DNA of 33,627 nt from positions 1-33,627 of the forward strand of contig NZ_BMQA01000069.1 of the NCBI RefSeq assembly GCF_014647875.1. The letters are read 5' to 3'. The translations under genes and the position numbers were made by a program. The notes under the pieces are model-generated. The model saw nothing but the letters and a program-made list of their open reading frames with translations, made no database searches and had not been told where the DNA came from. Positions 7,073-13,835 of this stretch are shown piece after piece. The first letter of the stretch is position 1. Each line of letters opens with the position of its first letter. This DNA is from Streptomyces brasiliensis (lineage in GTDB: Bacteria; Actinomycetota; Actinomycetes; Streptomycetales; Streptomycetaceae).

Positions 7073-8059
7073 ATGGACATCGACATGAGTGCCCTGCGGG
7101 GCTTGGTTCGGGAGAAGGAGATCTCCTTCGACCTGCTGGTCGAGGCGATCGAGTCGGCCCTCCTCATCGCCTACCACCGCACCGAGGGAAGCCGCCGACA
7201 CGCGCGCGTGGAGCTCAACCGGGAGACCGGGCATGTGACCGTGTGGGCGAAGGAGGACCCCGAGGACCTCGAAGAGGGCCAGGAGGCCCGCGAGTTCGAC
7301 GACACTCCGTCCGGCTTCGGCCGCATCGCCGCCACCACCGCCAAGCAGGTCATCCTGCAGCGGCTGCGCGACGCCGAGGACGACGCGACGCTCGGCGAGT
7401 ACGCCGGCCGCGAGGGCGACATCGTCACCGGAGTGGTCCAGCAGGGCCGCGACCCGAAGAACGTGCTCGTCGACATCGGCAAGCTCGAGGCCATCCTGCC
7501 GGTGCAGGAGCAGGTCCCGGGTGAGACGTATCCGCACGGCATGCGGCTGAGGTCGTACGTCGTACGGGTCGCGAAGGGCGTGCGCGGTCCGTCCGTCACC
7601 CTCTCACGCACCCACCCCAATCTGGTGAAGAAGCTCTTCGCGCTCGAGGTGCCGGAGATCGCCGACGGCTCCGTCGAGATCGCCGCCATCGCCCGCGAGG
7701 CCGGCCACCGCACCAAGATCGCCGTCCGTTCCACCCGTTCGGGCCTGAACGCCAAGGGCGCCTGCATCGGCCCCATGGGCGGCCGGGTGCGCAACGTGAT
7801 GGGCGAGCTGAACGGCGAGAAGATCGACATCGTCGACTGGTCGGACGACCCGGCCGAGATGGTGGCGAACGCGCTGTCACCCGCCCGGGTGTCCAAGGTC
7901 GAGGTCGTGGACCTGGCCGCCCGGTCCGCCCGGGTGACGGTTCCCGACTACCAGCTGTCACTGGCGATCGGCAAGGAGGGGCAGAACGCCCGCCTTGCGG
8001 CCCGGCTGACCGGCTGGCGGATCGACATCCGTCCGGACACCGAGCAGCCCGGCGAATAG
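7073..8059 (+). CDS. nusA: transcription termination/antitermination factor NusA
   Basis: NusA binds RNA polymerase and nascent RNA and affects pausing, termination and rRNA antitermination. This 328-residue form has the N-terminal RNAP-binding domain (ALRGLVREKEISFDLLVEAI onward), an S1 domain (about 120-185, EGDIVTGVVQQGRDPKNVLVDIG), and two KH domains. The first KH has the segment KGACIGPMGGRVRNVM; the second has SLAIGKEGQNARLAARLTGWRIDI. It lacks the acidic C-terminal repeats of the E. coli protein, as is normal for actinobacteria. It starts 2 bp after rimP with a GGAGG-type site inside the rimP end (GAAGAGGAGG). A hairpin follows the stop. Confidence 0.96.
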   Translation: MDIDMSALRGLVREKEISFDLLVEAIESALLIAYHRTEGSRRHARVELNRETGHVTVWAKEDPEDLEEGQEAREFDDTPSGFGRIAATTAKQVILQRLRDAEDDATLGEYAGREGDIVTGVVQQGRDPKNVLVDIGKLEAILPVQEQVPGETYPHGMRLRSYVVRVAKGVRGPSVTLSRTHPNLVKKLFALEVPEIADGSVEIAAIAREAGHRTKIAVRSTRSGLNAKGACIGPMGGRVRNVMGELNGEKIDIVDWSDDPAEMVANALSPARVSKVEVVDLAARSARVTVPDYQLSLAIGKEGQNARLAARLTGWRIDIRPDTEQPGE

Positions 8060-8071
8060 CGCCGGGGAATA

Positions 8072-8097
8072 GATCCAAGCCGCAGGGCGCTTGGATC
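8072..8097 (+). terminator. hairpin between nusA and ylxR
   Basis: GATCCAAGC (8072-8080) and GCTTGGATC (8089-8097) form a perfect 9-bp stem with an 8-nt loop, 12 bp after the nusA stop. It could be a partial terminator or an RNA-processing site. A promoter candidate for ylxR lies 66 bp downstream, so transcription of ylxR-infB need not depend on readthrough. Confidence 0.5.
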
Positions 8098-8162
8098 ACG
8101 ACAGTTTCTGCACGGCAACTGTTCGAATCCTGCCCCAGAAGGGTGAGGTCGGTACGGGGAGG

Positions 8163-8168
8163 TAGACT
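8163..8168 (+). promoter_or_regulatory. candidate leaderless -10 box of ylxR
   Basis: TAGACT is followed after 5 nt (GAGGA) by the GTG start of ylxR at 8174. The spacing would place the transcription start on or next to the GTG. The GAGGAG here overlaps the start codon and is too close to serve as a normal Shine-Dalgarno sequence, which favours a leaderless transcript. Confidence 0.5.
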
Positions 8169-8173
8169 GAGGA

Positions 8174-8470
8174 GTGTCTGGCCGGACGCATGCCGGAGCA
8201 TGCCCTGAACGTACCTGTGTGGGGTGCCGGGAGCGAGCGGCCAAGAGCGATCTGTTGCGCATCGTGGCGATCAAGGACGAATGCGTCCCGGATCGTCGCG
8301 GTACGCTGCCCGGCCGGGGTGCCTATGTGCACCCCGCCTCGGTCTGTCTCGACCAGGCGGTACGCCGCCGGGCGTTCACGCGGGCACTCCGTGCCCCGGG
8401 AGCGCTCGACACAAAGGCGTTGCGCCAGTACGTGGAGCAGACGACAGTTGCTGAGCAGGCAACACCGTAA
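8174..8470 (+). CDS. ylxR: YlxR family RNA-binding/nucleoid-associated protein
   Basis: This 98-residue basic protein has the YlxR (DUF448) signature RTCVGCRERAAKSDLLRIV near residue 13, followed by GRGAYVHPASVCLDQAVRRRAFTRAL. The family is small, binds nucleic acid, and is encoded between nusA and infB in most bacteria, as here. In other bacteria it has been linked to transcriptional regulation and to RNase P, so the role in this organism is open. The GTG at 8174 is the only reasonable start and may be leaderless. The gap to infB is 146 bp and holds mini-ORFs and stem-loops described separately. Confidence 0.88.
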   Translation: MSGRTHAGACPERTCVGCRERAAKSDLLRIVAIKDECVPDRRGTLPGRGAYVHPASVCLDQAVRRRAFTRALRAPGALDTKALRQYVEQTTVAEQATP

Positions 8471-8536
8471 GACGTGTCGTGCGGAACCCCGTGCGGCCCA
8501 GGTACCCCCGCGAGTTGGAAGTAGGTCGAGATTGCG

Positions 8537-8579
8537 ATGAGCACTCGATGAGCACGCGATGAGTACGCCCATGAAGTAG
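8537..8579 (+). other. three overlapping mini-ORFs on an 11-bp tandem repeat in the infB leader
   Basis: The 11-bp unit CGATGAGCACK, with a diverged third copy, is repeated in tandem. Each ATGA is a start overlapping the previous stop. The mini-ORFs are 8537-8551 (Met-Ser-Thr-Arg-stop), 8548-8562 (Met-Ser-Thr-Arg-stop) and 8559-8579 (Met-Ser-Thr-Pro-Met-Lys-stop). Both Arg codons are CGA, an uncommon codon in high-GC actinobacteria. Only weak Shine-Dalgarno-like sequence (AGGTCGAG, 8523-8530) precedes the first ATG. The reading frames are plain in the sequence; translation and function are inferred. Confidence 0.5.
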
Positions 8580-8583
8580 CGAC

Positions 8584-8631
8584 GGTCCGGACGCACCCGG
8601 ACCTAAAAGGAGCGAAGTGGCTAAGGTCCGG
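8584..8631 (+). promoter_or_regulatory. two mutually exclusive stems around the infB ribosome-binding site
   Basis: GGTCCGG (8584-8590) pairs perfectly with CCGGACC (8597-8603) across a 6-nt loop, ending just before the ribosome-binding site AAAGGAG (8606-8612). The same GGTCCGG occurs again at 8625-8631, inside infB codons 3-5 (AAG GTC CGG). It could pair with the same CCGGACC and enclose both the ribosome-binding site and the GTG start in a 21-nt loop. This is the shape of a translational switch. The local hairpin should be favoured unless its 5' arm is occupied. Confidence 0.5.
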
Positions 8632-11600
8632 GTATACGAACTCGCCAAGGAGTTCGGGGTTGAGAGCAAGGTCGTCATGGCCAAGCTCCAGGAACTCGGT
8701 GAATTCGTCCGTTCGGCGTCTTCGACCATCGAAGCGCCCGTTGTCCGCAAGTTGACGGACGCCCTCCAGCAGGGCAACGGAGGCGGCAAGTCCGCCCCCG
8801 CACGCAAGGCTGCCCCGGCGAAGCCGGCAGCCCCCTCCCCGGCGCAGGTGGCCCGTCCGGCCGCGCCGCGCCCGCCGGCCCCCAAGCCGGCTGCCGCCGA
8901 GAAGCCCGCGGCTCCGGCCGCCCCGGCCGCTCCCGGCCCCCGACCCACCCCGGGTCCGAAGCCCGCGCCGCGGCCCGCCCCGGCGTCTCCGGCGCCGACC
9001 GCGCCCGAGTTCACGGCGCCCCCGGCGGCCCCCGCCGCATCGGCCTCCGGCCCCCGTCCCGGCGCTCAGCGTCCGGGTGGCCAGGCACCGCGTCCGGGCG
9101 CTCCGCGTCCGGGTGGTCCCGCGCAGGGTGGCCAGGGCCGCGGCGAGCGCGGCGAGCGTCCCGGTGGCGGCCGTCCTGGTGGCCAGGCGCCGCGTCCCGG
9201 TGCCCGTCCGTCCGGACCCCGTCCGGGCAACAACCCGTTCACCTCCGGAGGCTCCACCGGTATGGCGCGCCCGCAGGCGCCCCGTCCGGGCGGCGCCCCG
9301 CGTCCCGGCGGCCCCGGTGCCCCCGGCGGCGCTCCGCGTCCGCAGGGTGCGGGCGGCGGTCCTCGTCCCCAGGGCGCGGCGGGCGGTCCCCGTCCGCAGG
9401 CTCCGGGCGGCGCGCGTCCGACCCCGGGCGGGATGCCCCGTCCGCAGGGCGGCCCGCGTCCCGGCGGCGGCCCCGGCGGTCCCCGCCCGAACCCCGGCAT
9501 GATGCCGCAGCGTCCCGCTGCCGGCCCCCGCCCCGGTGGCGGCGGTCCCGGCGGTCGCGGTCCCGGTGGCGGCGGTCGTCCCGGTGGCGGTGGCGGCGGT
9601 CGTCCGGGCGGCGGTTTCGCCGGTCGTCCCGGTGGTGGCGGCGGCGGTGGCTTCGCCGGTCGTCCCGGCGGTCCCGGTGGCGGTGGCGGCGGTTTCGCCG
9701 GTCGTCCCGGCGGTCCCGGTGGCGGTGGCGGCGGTGGCCGTCCCGGCTTCGGCGGCCGTCCCGGCGGTCCCGGTGGCCGCGGTGGCACGCAGGGCGCCTT
9801 CGGCCGTCCCGGCGGTCCCGCGCGTCGTGGCCGCAAGTCGAAGCGGCAGAGGCGCCAGGAGTACGAGGCCATGCAGGCCCCGTCCGTCGGCGGCGTGATG
9901 CTGCCTCGCGGCAACGGCGAGAGCATTCGCCTGTCGCGCGGTGCGTCCCTCACCGACTTCGCGGAGAAGATCAACGCGAACCCGGCGTCCCTCGTCGCGG
10001 TCATGATGAACCTCGGCGAGATGGTCACCGCGACCCAGTCCGTCTCCGACGAGACCCTCCAGCTCCTCGCCGGCGAGATGAACTACACGGTTCAGATCGT
10101 CAGCCCGGAGGAGGAGGACCGCGAGCTGCTCGAGTCCTTCGACATCGAGTTCGGCGAGGACGAGGGCGACGAGGAGGACCTGGTGGTCCGCCCGCCGGTC
10201 GTCACCGTCATGGGTCACGTCGACCACGGAAAGACCCGACTGCTCGACGCCATCCGCAAGACGAACGTCATCGCGGGCGAGGCCGGCGGCATCACCCAGC
10301 ACATCGGTGCCTACCAGGTCGCGACCGAGGTCAACGGCGATGAGCGGGCGATCACCTTCATCGACACCCCGGGTCACGAGGCGTTCACCGCCATGCGTGC
10401 CCGCGGTGCGAAGTCGACGGACATCGCGATCCTCGTGGTCGCGGCGAACGACGGCGTGATGCCCCAGACCGTCGAGGCCCTGAACCACGCCAAGGCGGCC
10501 GACGTGCCGATCGTGGTCGCGGTCAACAAGATCGACGTCGAGGGCGCGGACCCGACCAAGGTGCGCGGCCAGCTGACCGAGTACGGCCTGGTGGCCGAGG
10601 AGTACGGCGGCGACACGATGTTCGTCGACATCTCCGCCAAGCAGGGTCTGCACATCGACAGCCTCCTCGAGGCGGTCGTCCTCACGGCCGACGCCGCCCT
10701 GGACCTTCGGGCCAACCCGAACCAGGACGCGCAGGGCATCGCGATCGAGTCCCGACTCGACCGCGGCCGCGGTGCCGTCTCGACGGTGCTCGTCCAGCGA
10801 GGCACGCTGCGGGTCGGCGACACGATGGTGGTCGGCGACGCGTACGGCCGCGTCCGGGCGATGCTCGACGACAACGGCAGCAACGTCGCCGAGGCCGGCC
10901 CGTCGACGCCGGTTCAGGTCCTGGGTCTGACCAACGTCCCGGGTGCCGGTGACAACTTCCTCGTGGTCGACGAGGACCGTACGGCCCGCCAGATCGCCGA
11001 GAAGCGCGCGGCGCGTGAGCGCAACGCGGCCTTCGCCAAGCGCACGCGTCGTGTGTCCCTCGAGGACCTGGACAAGGTGCTGAAGGCCGGCGAGGTCCAG
11101 CAGCTGAACCTGATCATCAAGGGTGACGCGTCCGGTTCCGTCGAGGCCCTCGAGTCCTCGCTGCTCCAGCTGGACGTCGGCGAAGAGGTCGACATCCGCG
11201 TCCTGCACCGCGGCGTCGGTGCGGTCACGGAGTCCGACATCGACCTGGCGATGGGTTCCGACGCCATCGTGATCGGCTTCAACGTGCGCGCCGCCGGGCG
11301 TGCGCAGCAGATGGCCGAGCGCGAGGGCGTGGACGTCCGGTACTACTCGGTCATCTACCAGGCGATCGAGGAGATCGAGGCGGCCCTCAAGGGCATGCTC
11401 AAGCCGGAGTTCGAGGAGGTCGAGCTCGGTACGGCGGAGATCCGCGAGGTCTTCAAGTCGTCCAAGCTGGGCAACATCGCCGGTGTGCTCATCCGGTCCG
11501 GCGAGGTCAGGCGCAACACCAAGGCGCGCCTGCTGCGCGACGGCAAGGTCGTCGCGGAGAACCTCAACATCGAGGGACTGCGTCGCTTCAAGGACGACGT

Positions 11601-11712
11601 CACCGAGATCCGCGAAGGGTTCGAGGGTGGTATCAACCTCGGCAACTTCAACGACATCAAGGTCGACGACGTCATCGCGACGTACGAGATGCGCGAGAAG
11701 CCGCGGGTGTAA
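8617..11712 (+). CDS. infB: translation initiation factor IF-2
   Basis: IF-2 is the GTPase that brings fMet-tRNA to the 30S subunit and promotes subunit joining. The 1031-residue protein starts with an IF2_N helical domain (VRVYELAKEFGVESKVVMAKLQ). A ~340-residue disordered Pro/Ala/Gly/Arg-rich region (about 55-405) follows, and then a second IF2_N-like region (SLTDFAEKINANPASLVAVM). The G domain has G1 GHVDHGKT at 533-540, G3 DTPGHE at 583-588 and G4 NKID at 637-640, followed by domains II, III and the C-terminal fMet-tRNA-binding domain. The GTG start at 8617 has AAAGGAG 4 nt upstream. The long Gly-rich linker is typical of Streptomyces and internally repetitive. A strong hairpin follows the stop. 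Confidence 0.97.
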   Translation: MAKVRVYELAKEFGVESKVVMAKLQELGEFVRSASSTIEAPVVRKLTDALQQGNGGGKSAPARKAAPAKPAAPSPAQVARPAAPRPPAPKPAAAEKPAAPAAPAAPGPRPTPGPKPAPRPAPASPAPTAPEFTAPPAAPAASASGPRPGAQRPGGQAPRPGAPRPGGPAQGGQGRGERGERPGGGRPGGQAPRPGARPSGPRPGNNPFTSGGSTGMARPQAPRPGGAPRPGGPGAPGGAPRPQGAGGGPRPQGAAGGPRPQAPGGARPTPGGMPRPQGGPRPGGGPGGPRPNPGMMPQRPAAGPRPGGGGPGGRGPGGGGRPGGGGGGRPGGGFAGRPGGGGGGGFAGRPGGPGGGGGGFAGRPGGPGGGGGGGRPGFGGRPGGPGGRGGTQGAFGRPGGPARRGRKSKRQRRQEYEAMQAPSVGGVMLPRGNGESIRLSRGASLTDFAEKINANPASLVAVMMNLGEMVTATQSVSDETLQLLAGEMNYTVQIVSPEEEDRELLESFDIEFGEDEGDEEDLVVRPPVVTVMGHVDHGKTRLLDAIRKTNVIAGEAGGITQHIGAYQVATEVNGDERAITFIDTPGHEAFTAMRARGAKSTDIAILVVAANDGVMPQTVEALNHAKAADVPIVVAVNKIDVEGADPTKVRGQLTEYGLVAEEYGGDTMFVDISAKQGLHIDSLLEAVVLTADAALDLRANPNQDAQGIAIESRLDRGRGAVSTVLVQRGTLRVGDTMVVGDAYGRVRAMLDDNGSNVAEAGPSTPVQVLGLTNVPGAGDNFLVVDEDRTARQIAEKRAARERNAAFAKRTRRVSLEDLDKVLKAGEVQQLNLIIKGDASGSVEALESSLLQLDVGEEVDIRVLHRGVGAVTESDIDLAMGSDAIVIGFNVRAAGRAQQMAEREGVDVRYYSVIYQAIEEIEAALKGMLKPEFEEVELGTAEIREVFKSSKLGNIAGVLIRSGEVRRNTKARLLRDGKVVAENLNIEGLRRFKDDVTEIREGFEGGINLGNFNDIKVDDVIATYEMREKPRV
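9580..9790 (+). repeat. Gly/Arg/Pro codon repeats inside infB
   Basis: Near-identical units coding for FAGRPGGPGGGGGG start at 9652 and 9694 (42 bp apart), preceded by a shorter unit at 9616 (36 bp). They sit in wider GGTCGTCCCGGCGG-type repetition. The unit length is a multiple of three, so copy-number change would keep the reading frame. The encoded RPGG segments resemble RGG-type RNA-binding linkers. Confidence 0.75.
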
Positions 11713-11739
11713 CAGCCCGGGCTTCCGGAACGGTCCGGT

Positions 11740-11783
11740 CCGGGGCCGGTCGACGGAGAGTAATTTCCGTCGATCGGCCCCGG
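11740..11783 (+). terminator. strong hairpin after infB
   Basis: The arms 11740-11757 and 11766-11783 form an 18-bp stem with a single G-U pair. It can extend into the loop by two further pairs to leave a GTAA tetraloop. It begins 27 bp after the infB stop and should end most infB transcripts. The following genes would then need a promoter of their own, and TACGGT at 11794 is a candidate. Confidence 0.75.
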
Positions 11784-11793
11784 CCGTTCGTTG

Positions 11794-11828
11794 TACGGTG
11801 CTGATGTTCCTGCCGATCGCTCGGCAGG
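11794..11828 (+). promoter_or_regulatory. candidate promoter and 5' hairpin of the DUF503-rbfA-truB unit
   Basis: TACGGT (11794-11799) fits a -10 box directly after the infB terminator. The expected transcript would begin near 11806 and at once form a perfect 8-bp hairpin with a TCGC loop (11809-11816 with 11821-11828), leaving a leader of about 60 nt before the DUF503 start. No good -35 box is visible. Confidence 0.4.
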
Positions 11829-11867
11829 CCCGTCAATCCCGTACCGGCGGGTCATCCGGACACACAC

Positions 11868-12164
11868 ATGTATGTCGGGACTCTGTCCTTCGATCTCCTG
11901 CTCGGCGACGTACGGTCGCTGAAGGAGAAGCGCTCCCTCGTCCGCCCCATCGTCGCCGAACTCCAGCGCAAGTACGCGGTGAGCGTGGCGGAGGTCGATC
12001 ACATGGATCTCCATCGCAGGGCCGTGATCGGTCTGGCGATGGTGTCCGGCGACGCGGGGCATCTGAGCGACGTACTGGACCGCTGCGAGCGGCTGGTCGC
12101 CGGGCGCCCCGAGGTGGAGCTGCTGTCGGTGCGACGGCGCTTCCACGGCGACCACGACGACTGA
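11868..12164 (+). CDS. DUF503 (YlxP-like) protein
   Basis: This 98-residue protein opens with MYVGTLSFDLLLGDVRSLKEKRSLVRPIVAELQRKYAVSVAEVDHMDLH, the DUF503 pattern. It ends with a short strand-helix unit (LLSVRRRFHGDHDD). Its place between infB and rbfA is the usual one for this family (YlxP), and a role near ribosome assembly has been suggested on that basis; no activity can be read from sequence. The ATG at 11868 has only a weak ribosome-binding site. rbfA starts 38 bp downstream. Confidence 0.88.
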   Translation: MYVGTLSFDLLLGDVRSLKEKRSLVRPIVAELQRKYAVSVAEVDHMDLHRRAVIGLAMVSGDAGHLSDVLDRCERLVAGRPEVELLSVRRRFHGDHDD

Positions 12165-12202
12165 AGTTTGAACAAGGAACAGGAAGAACGGGAGACGGAC
12201 CA

Positions 12203-12667
12203 GTGGCCGACAACGCGCGGGCGAAAAGGCTGGCGGACCTCATCCGAGAGGTGGTGGCCCAGAAGCTGCAGCGCGGGATCAAGGACCCGCGGCTCGGCTC
12301 GCACGTCACCATCACGGACACCCGGGTCACCGGGGACCTGCGGGAGGCGACCGTCTTCTACACGGTGTACGGGGACGACGAGGAGCGAAAGGCCGCCGCC
12401 GCGGGCCTGGAGAGCGCCAAGGGCATCCTGCGCTCCGAGGTCGGCCGCGCGGCCGGTGTGAAGTTCACGCCGACGCTCAGCTTCGTCGCGGACGCCCTGC
12501 CGGACACCGCCCGGACCATCGAGGACCTCCTCGACAAGGCGCGGCAGTCCGACGCGAAGGTGCGCGAGGCGTCCGCGGGCGCCGCGTACGCCGGTGACGC
12601 CGACCCGTACCGCAAGCCGGGCGAGGAAGCCGACGACGAGGCAGAGACGGACGACGCCGCCGAATGA
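12203..12667 (+). CDS. rbfA: 30S ribosome-binding factor RbfA
   Basis: RbfA is a KH-fold factor that assists late 16S rRNA processing and 30S maturation. The 154-residue protein has the conserved N-terminus (RAKRLADLIREVVAQKLQRGIKDPRLG), the central strand region (VTITDTRVTGDLREATVFYTV) and the KH-like segment (KGILRSEVGRAAGVKFTPTLSFVAD). The last ~35 residues are an acidic, disordered tail. I chose the GTG at 12203 because GGGAGA lies 7 nt upstream and the family N-terminus begins here, although the frame stays open for hundreds of bases upstream. The stop overlaps the truB start as ATGA, so the two are probably translationally coupled. Confidence 0.95.
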   Translation: MADNARAKRLADLIREVVAQKLQRGIKDPRLGSHVTITDTRVTGDLREATVFYTVYGDDEERKAAAAGLESAKGILRSEVGRAAGVKFTPTLSFVADALPDTARTIEDLLDKARQSDAKVREASAGAAYAGDADPYRKPGEEADDEAETDDAAE

Positions 12668-13569
12668 CCAGCAAGCCCACTCCGCCCGACGGCCTTGTCA
12701 TCGTCGACAAGCCGTCGGGCTTCACTTCGCACGACGTCGTCGCCAAGATGCGCGGCATCGCCCGGACCCGTCGCGTCGGCCACGCCGGCACGCTCGACCC
12801 CATGGCGACGGGTGTCCTCGTCCTCGGTGTCGAGAAGGCGACAAAGCTCCTCGGGCATCTCGCCCTCACCGAGAAGGAGTACCTCGGCACGATCCGGCTG
12901 GGCCAGACGACGGTCACGGACGACGCCGAGGGCGAGATCACGGGGTCGGTGGACGCCTCGAAGGTCGCCCGCGAGGCCGTCGACGCCGGGATCGCCAAGC
13001 TGACCGGCGACATCATGCAGGTGCCGTCCAAGGTCAGCGCCATCAAGATCGACGGCGTGCGCTCGTACAAGCGGGCGCGGGAGGGCGAGGACTTCGAGAT
13101 CCCGGCCCGGCCCGTCACCGTCTCGTCCTTCACCGTGTACGACGTCCGCGACGCCGTCGCCGAGGACGGCACCCCCGTGCTCGACCTGGTCGTCTCGGTG
13201 GTCTGCTCCTCCGGCACCTACATCCGCGCCCTCGCCCGCGACCTGGGCGCCGACCTCGGCGTGGGCGGACACCTCACGGCGCTGCGCCGGACGCGCGTCG
13301 GACCGTACAAGCTGGACTGCGCCAAGACCCTGGACCAGCTTCAGCAGGAGCTGACGGTGATGCCGATCGCGGAGGCCGCCGCGGCCGCGTTCACGCGCTG
13401 GGACGTGGACGCCAGACGGGCGCGGCTGCTCACCAACGGCGTGCGGCTCGAGATGCCCGACGTGTACGCGGGCGCCGGGCCCGTGGCCGTGTTCGATCCC
13501 GAGGGCGGCTTCCTGGCGTTGGTCGAGGAACAGAAGGGCAAGGCCAAGAGCCTGGCGGTCTTCGCCTGA
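12664..13569 (+). CDS. truB: tRNA pseudouridine-55 synthase
   Basis: TruB converts U55 to pseudouridine in the T-loop of tRNAs. The 301-residue protein shows motif II with the catalytic Asp (RVGHAGTLDPMATGVL, Asp45), the preceding GLVIVDKPSGFTSHDVV, and the family segments KEYLGTIRLG, QVPSKVSAIKIDGVRSYKRAREG and SSGTYIRALARDLG. A C-terminal PUA-like region follows from about residue 225. The ATG lies in the rbfA stop (ATGA). It ends the cluster, and a perfect 15-bp hairpin follows 26 bp after the stop. Confidence 0.96.
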   Translation: MTSKPTPPDGLVIVDKPSGFTSHDVVAKMRGIARTRRVGHAGTLDPMATGVLVLGVEKATKLLGHLALTEKEYLGTIRLGQTTVTDDAEGEITGSVDASKVAREAVDAGIAKLTGDIMQVPSKVSAIKIDGVRSYKRAREGEDFEIPARPVTVSSFTVYDVRDAVAEDGTPVLDLVVSVVCSSGTYIRALARDLGADLGVGGHLTALRRTRVGPYKLDCAKTLDQLQQELTVMPIAEAAAAAFTRWDVDARRARLLTNGVRLEMPDVYAGAGPVAVFDPEGGFLALVEEQKGKAKSLAVFA

Positions 13570-13595
13570 CCCGGGGCGGGACGCGCTGTCCCTGT

Positions 13596-13641
13596 CCGTG
13601 GAGCGGCGGCCACGGGTGTCGTCGTTGCCGCCGCTCCACGG
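13596..13641 (+). terminator. hairpin after truB
   Basis: The arms 13596-13610 and 13627-13641 form a perfect 15-bp stem with a 16-nt loop, 26 bp after the truB stop. This is probably the end of the rbfA-truB transcript. The remaining ~190 bp before the next gene are C-rich and hold no convincing gene. Confidence 0.7.
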
Positions 13642-13835
13642 TCCCCCCTCGGTTCCCCCACCCCCAGGGTGTATCCACCCGCCCCCGCCTGTTCACCCGA
13701 CCGTGCAGGCGCTCGGAGTGAACCGGGGGAGCGGAAGGGGGCGCTTTCCCCCCACGATCTGTCCCACCGATCTTTCCGCCCTTACCGTCGGAGAGAGGGC
13801 ACAGATGTACGGCTGTGCGGCGGGGAGGTTCAGCC

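Noticed and set aside
8537..8570. 11-bp tandem repeats as a CRISPR-like or iteron array
   Set aside because: Units are contiguous without spacers, only three copies, and read as overlapping ATGA mini-ORFs in an mRNA leader.
8323..11208. 961-codon minus-strand open frame across infB
   Set aside because: Antisense shadow of infB; no ribosome-binding site or family motif.
11804..12202. ATG four bases after TACGGT, in frame with rbfA
   Set aside because: The frame stays open by chance through DUF503; the translation has no family sequence, and rbfA's conserved N-terminus begins at 12203 with its own ribosome-binding site.
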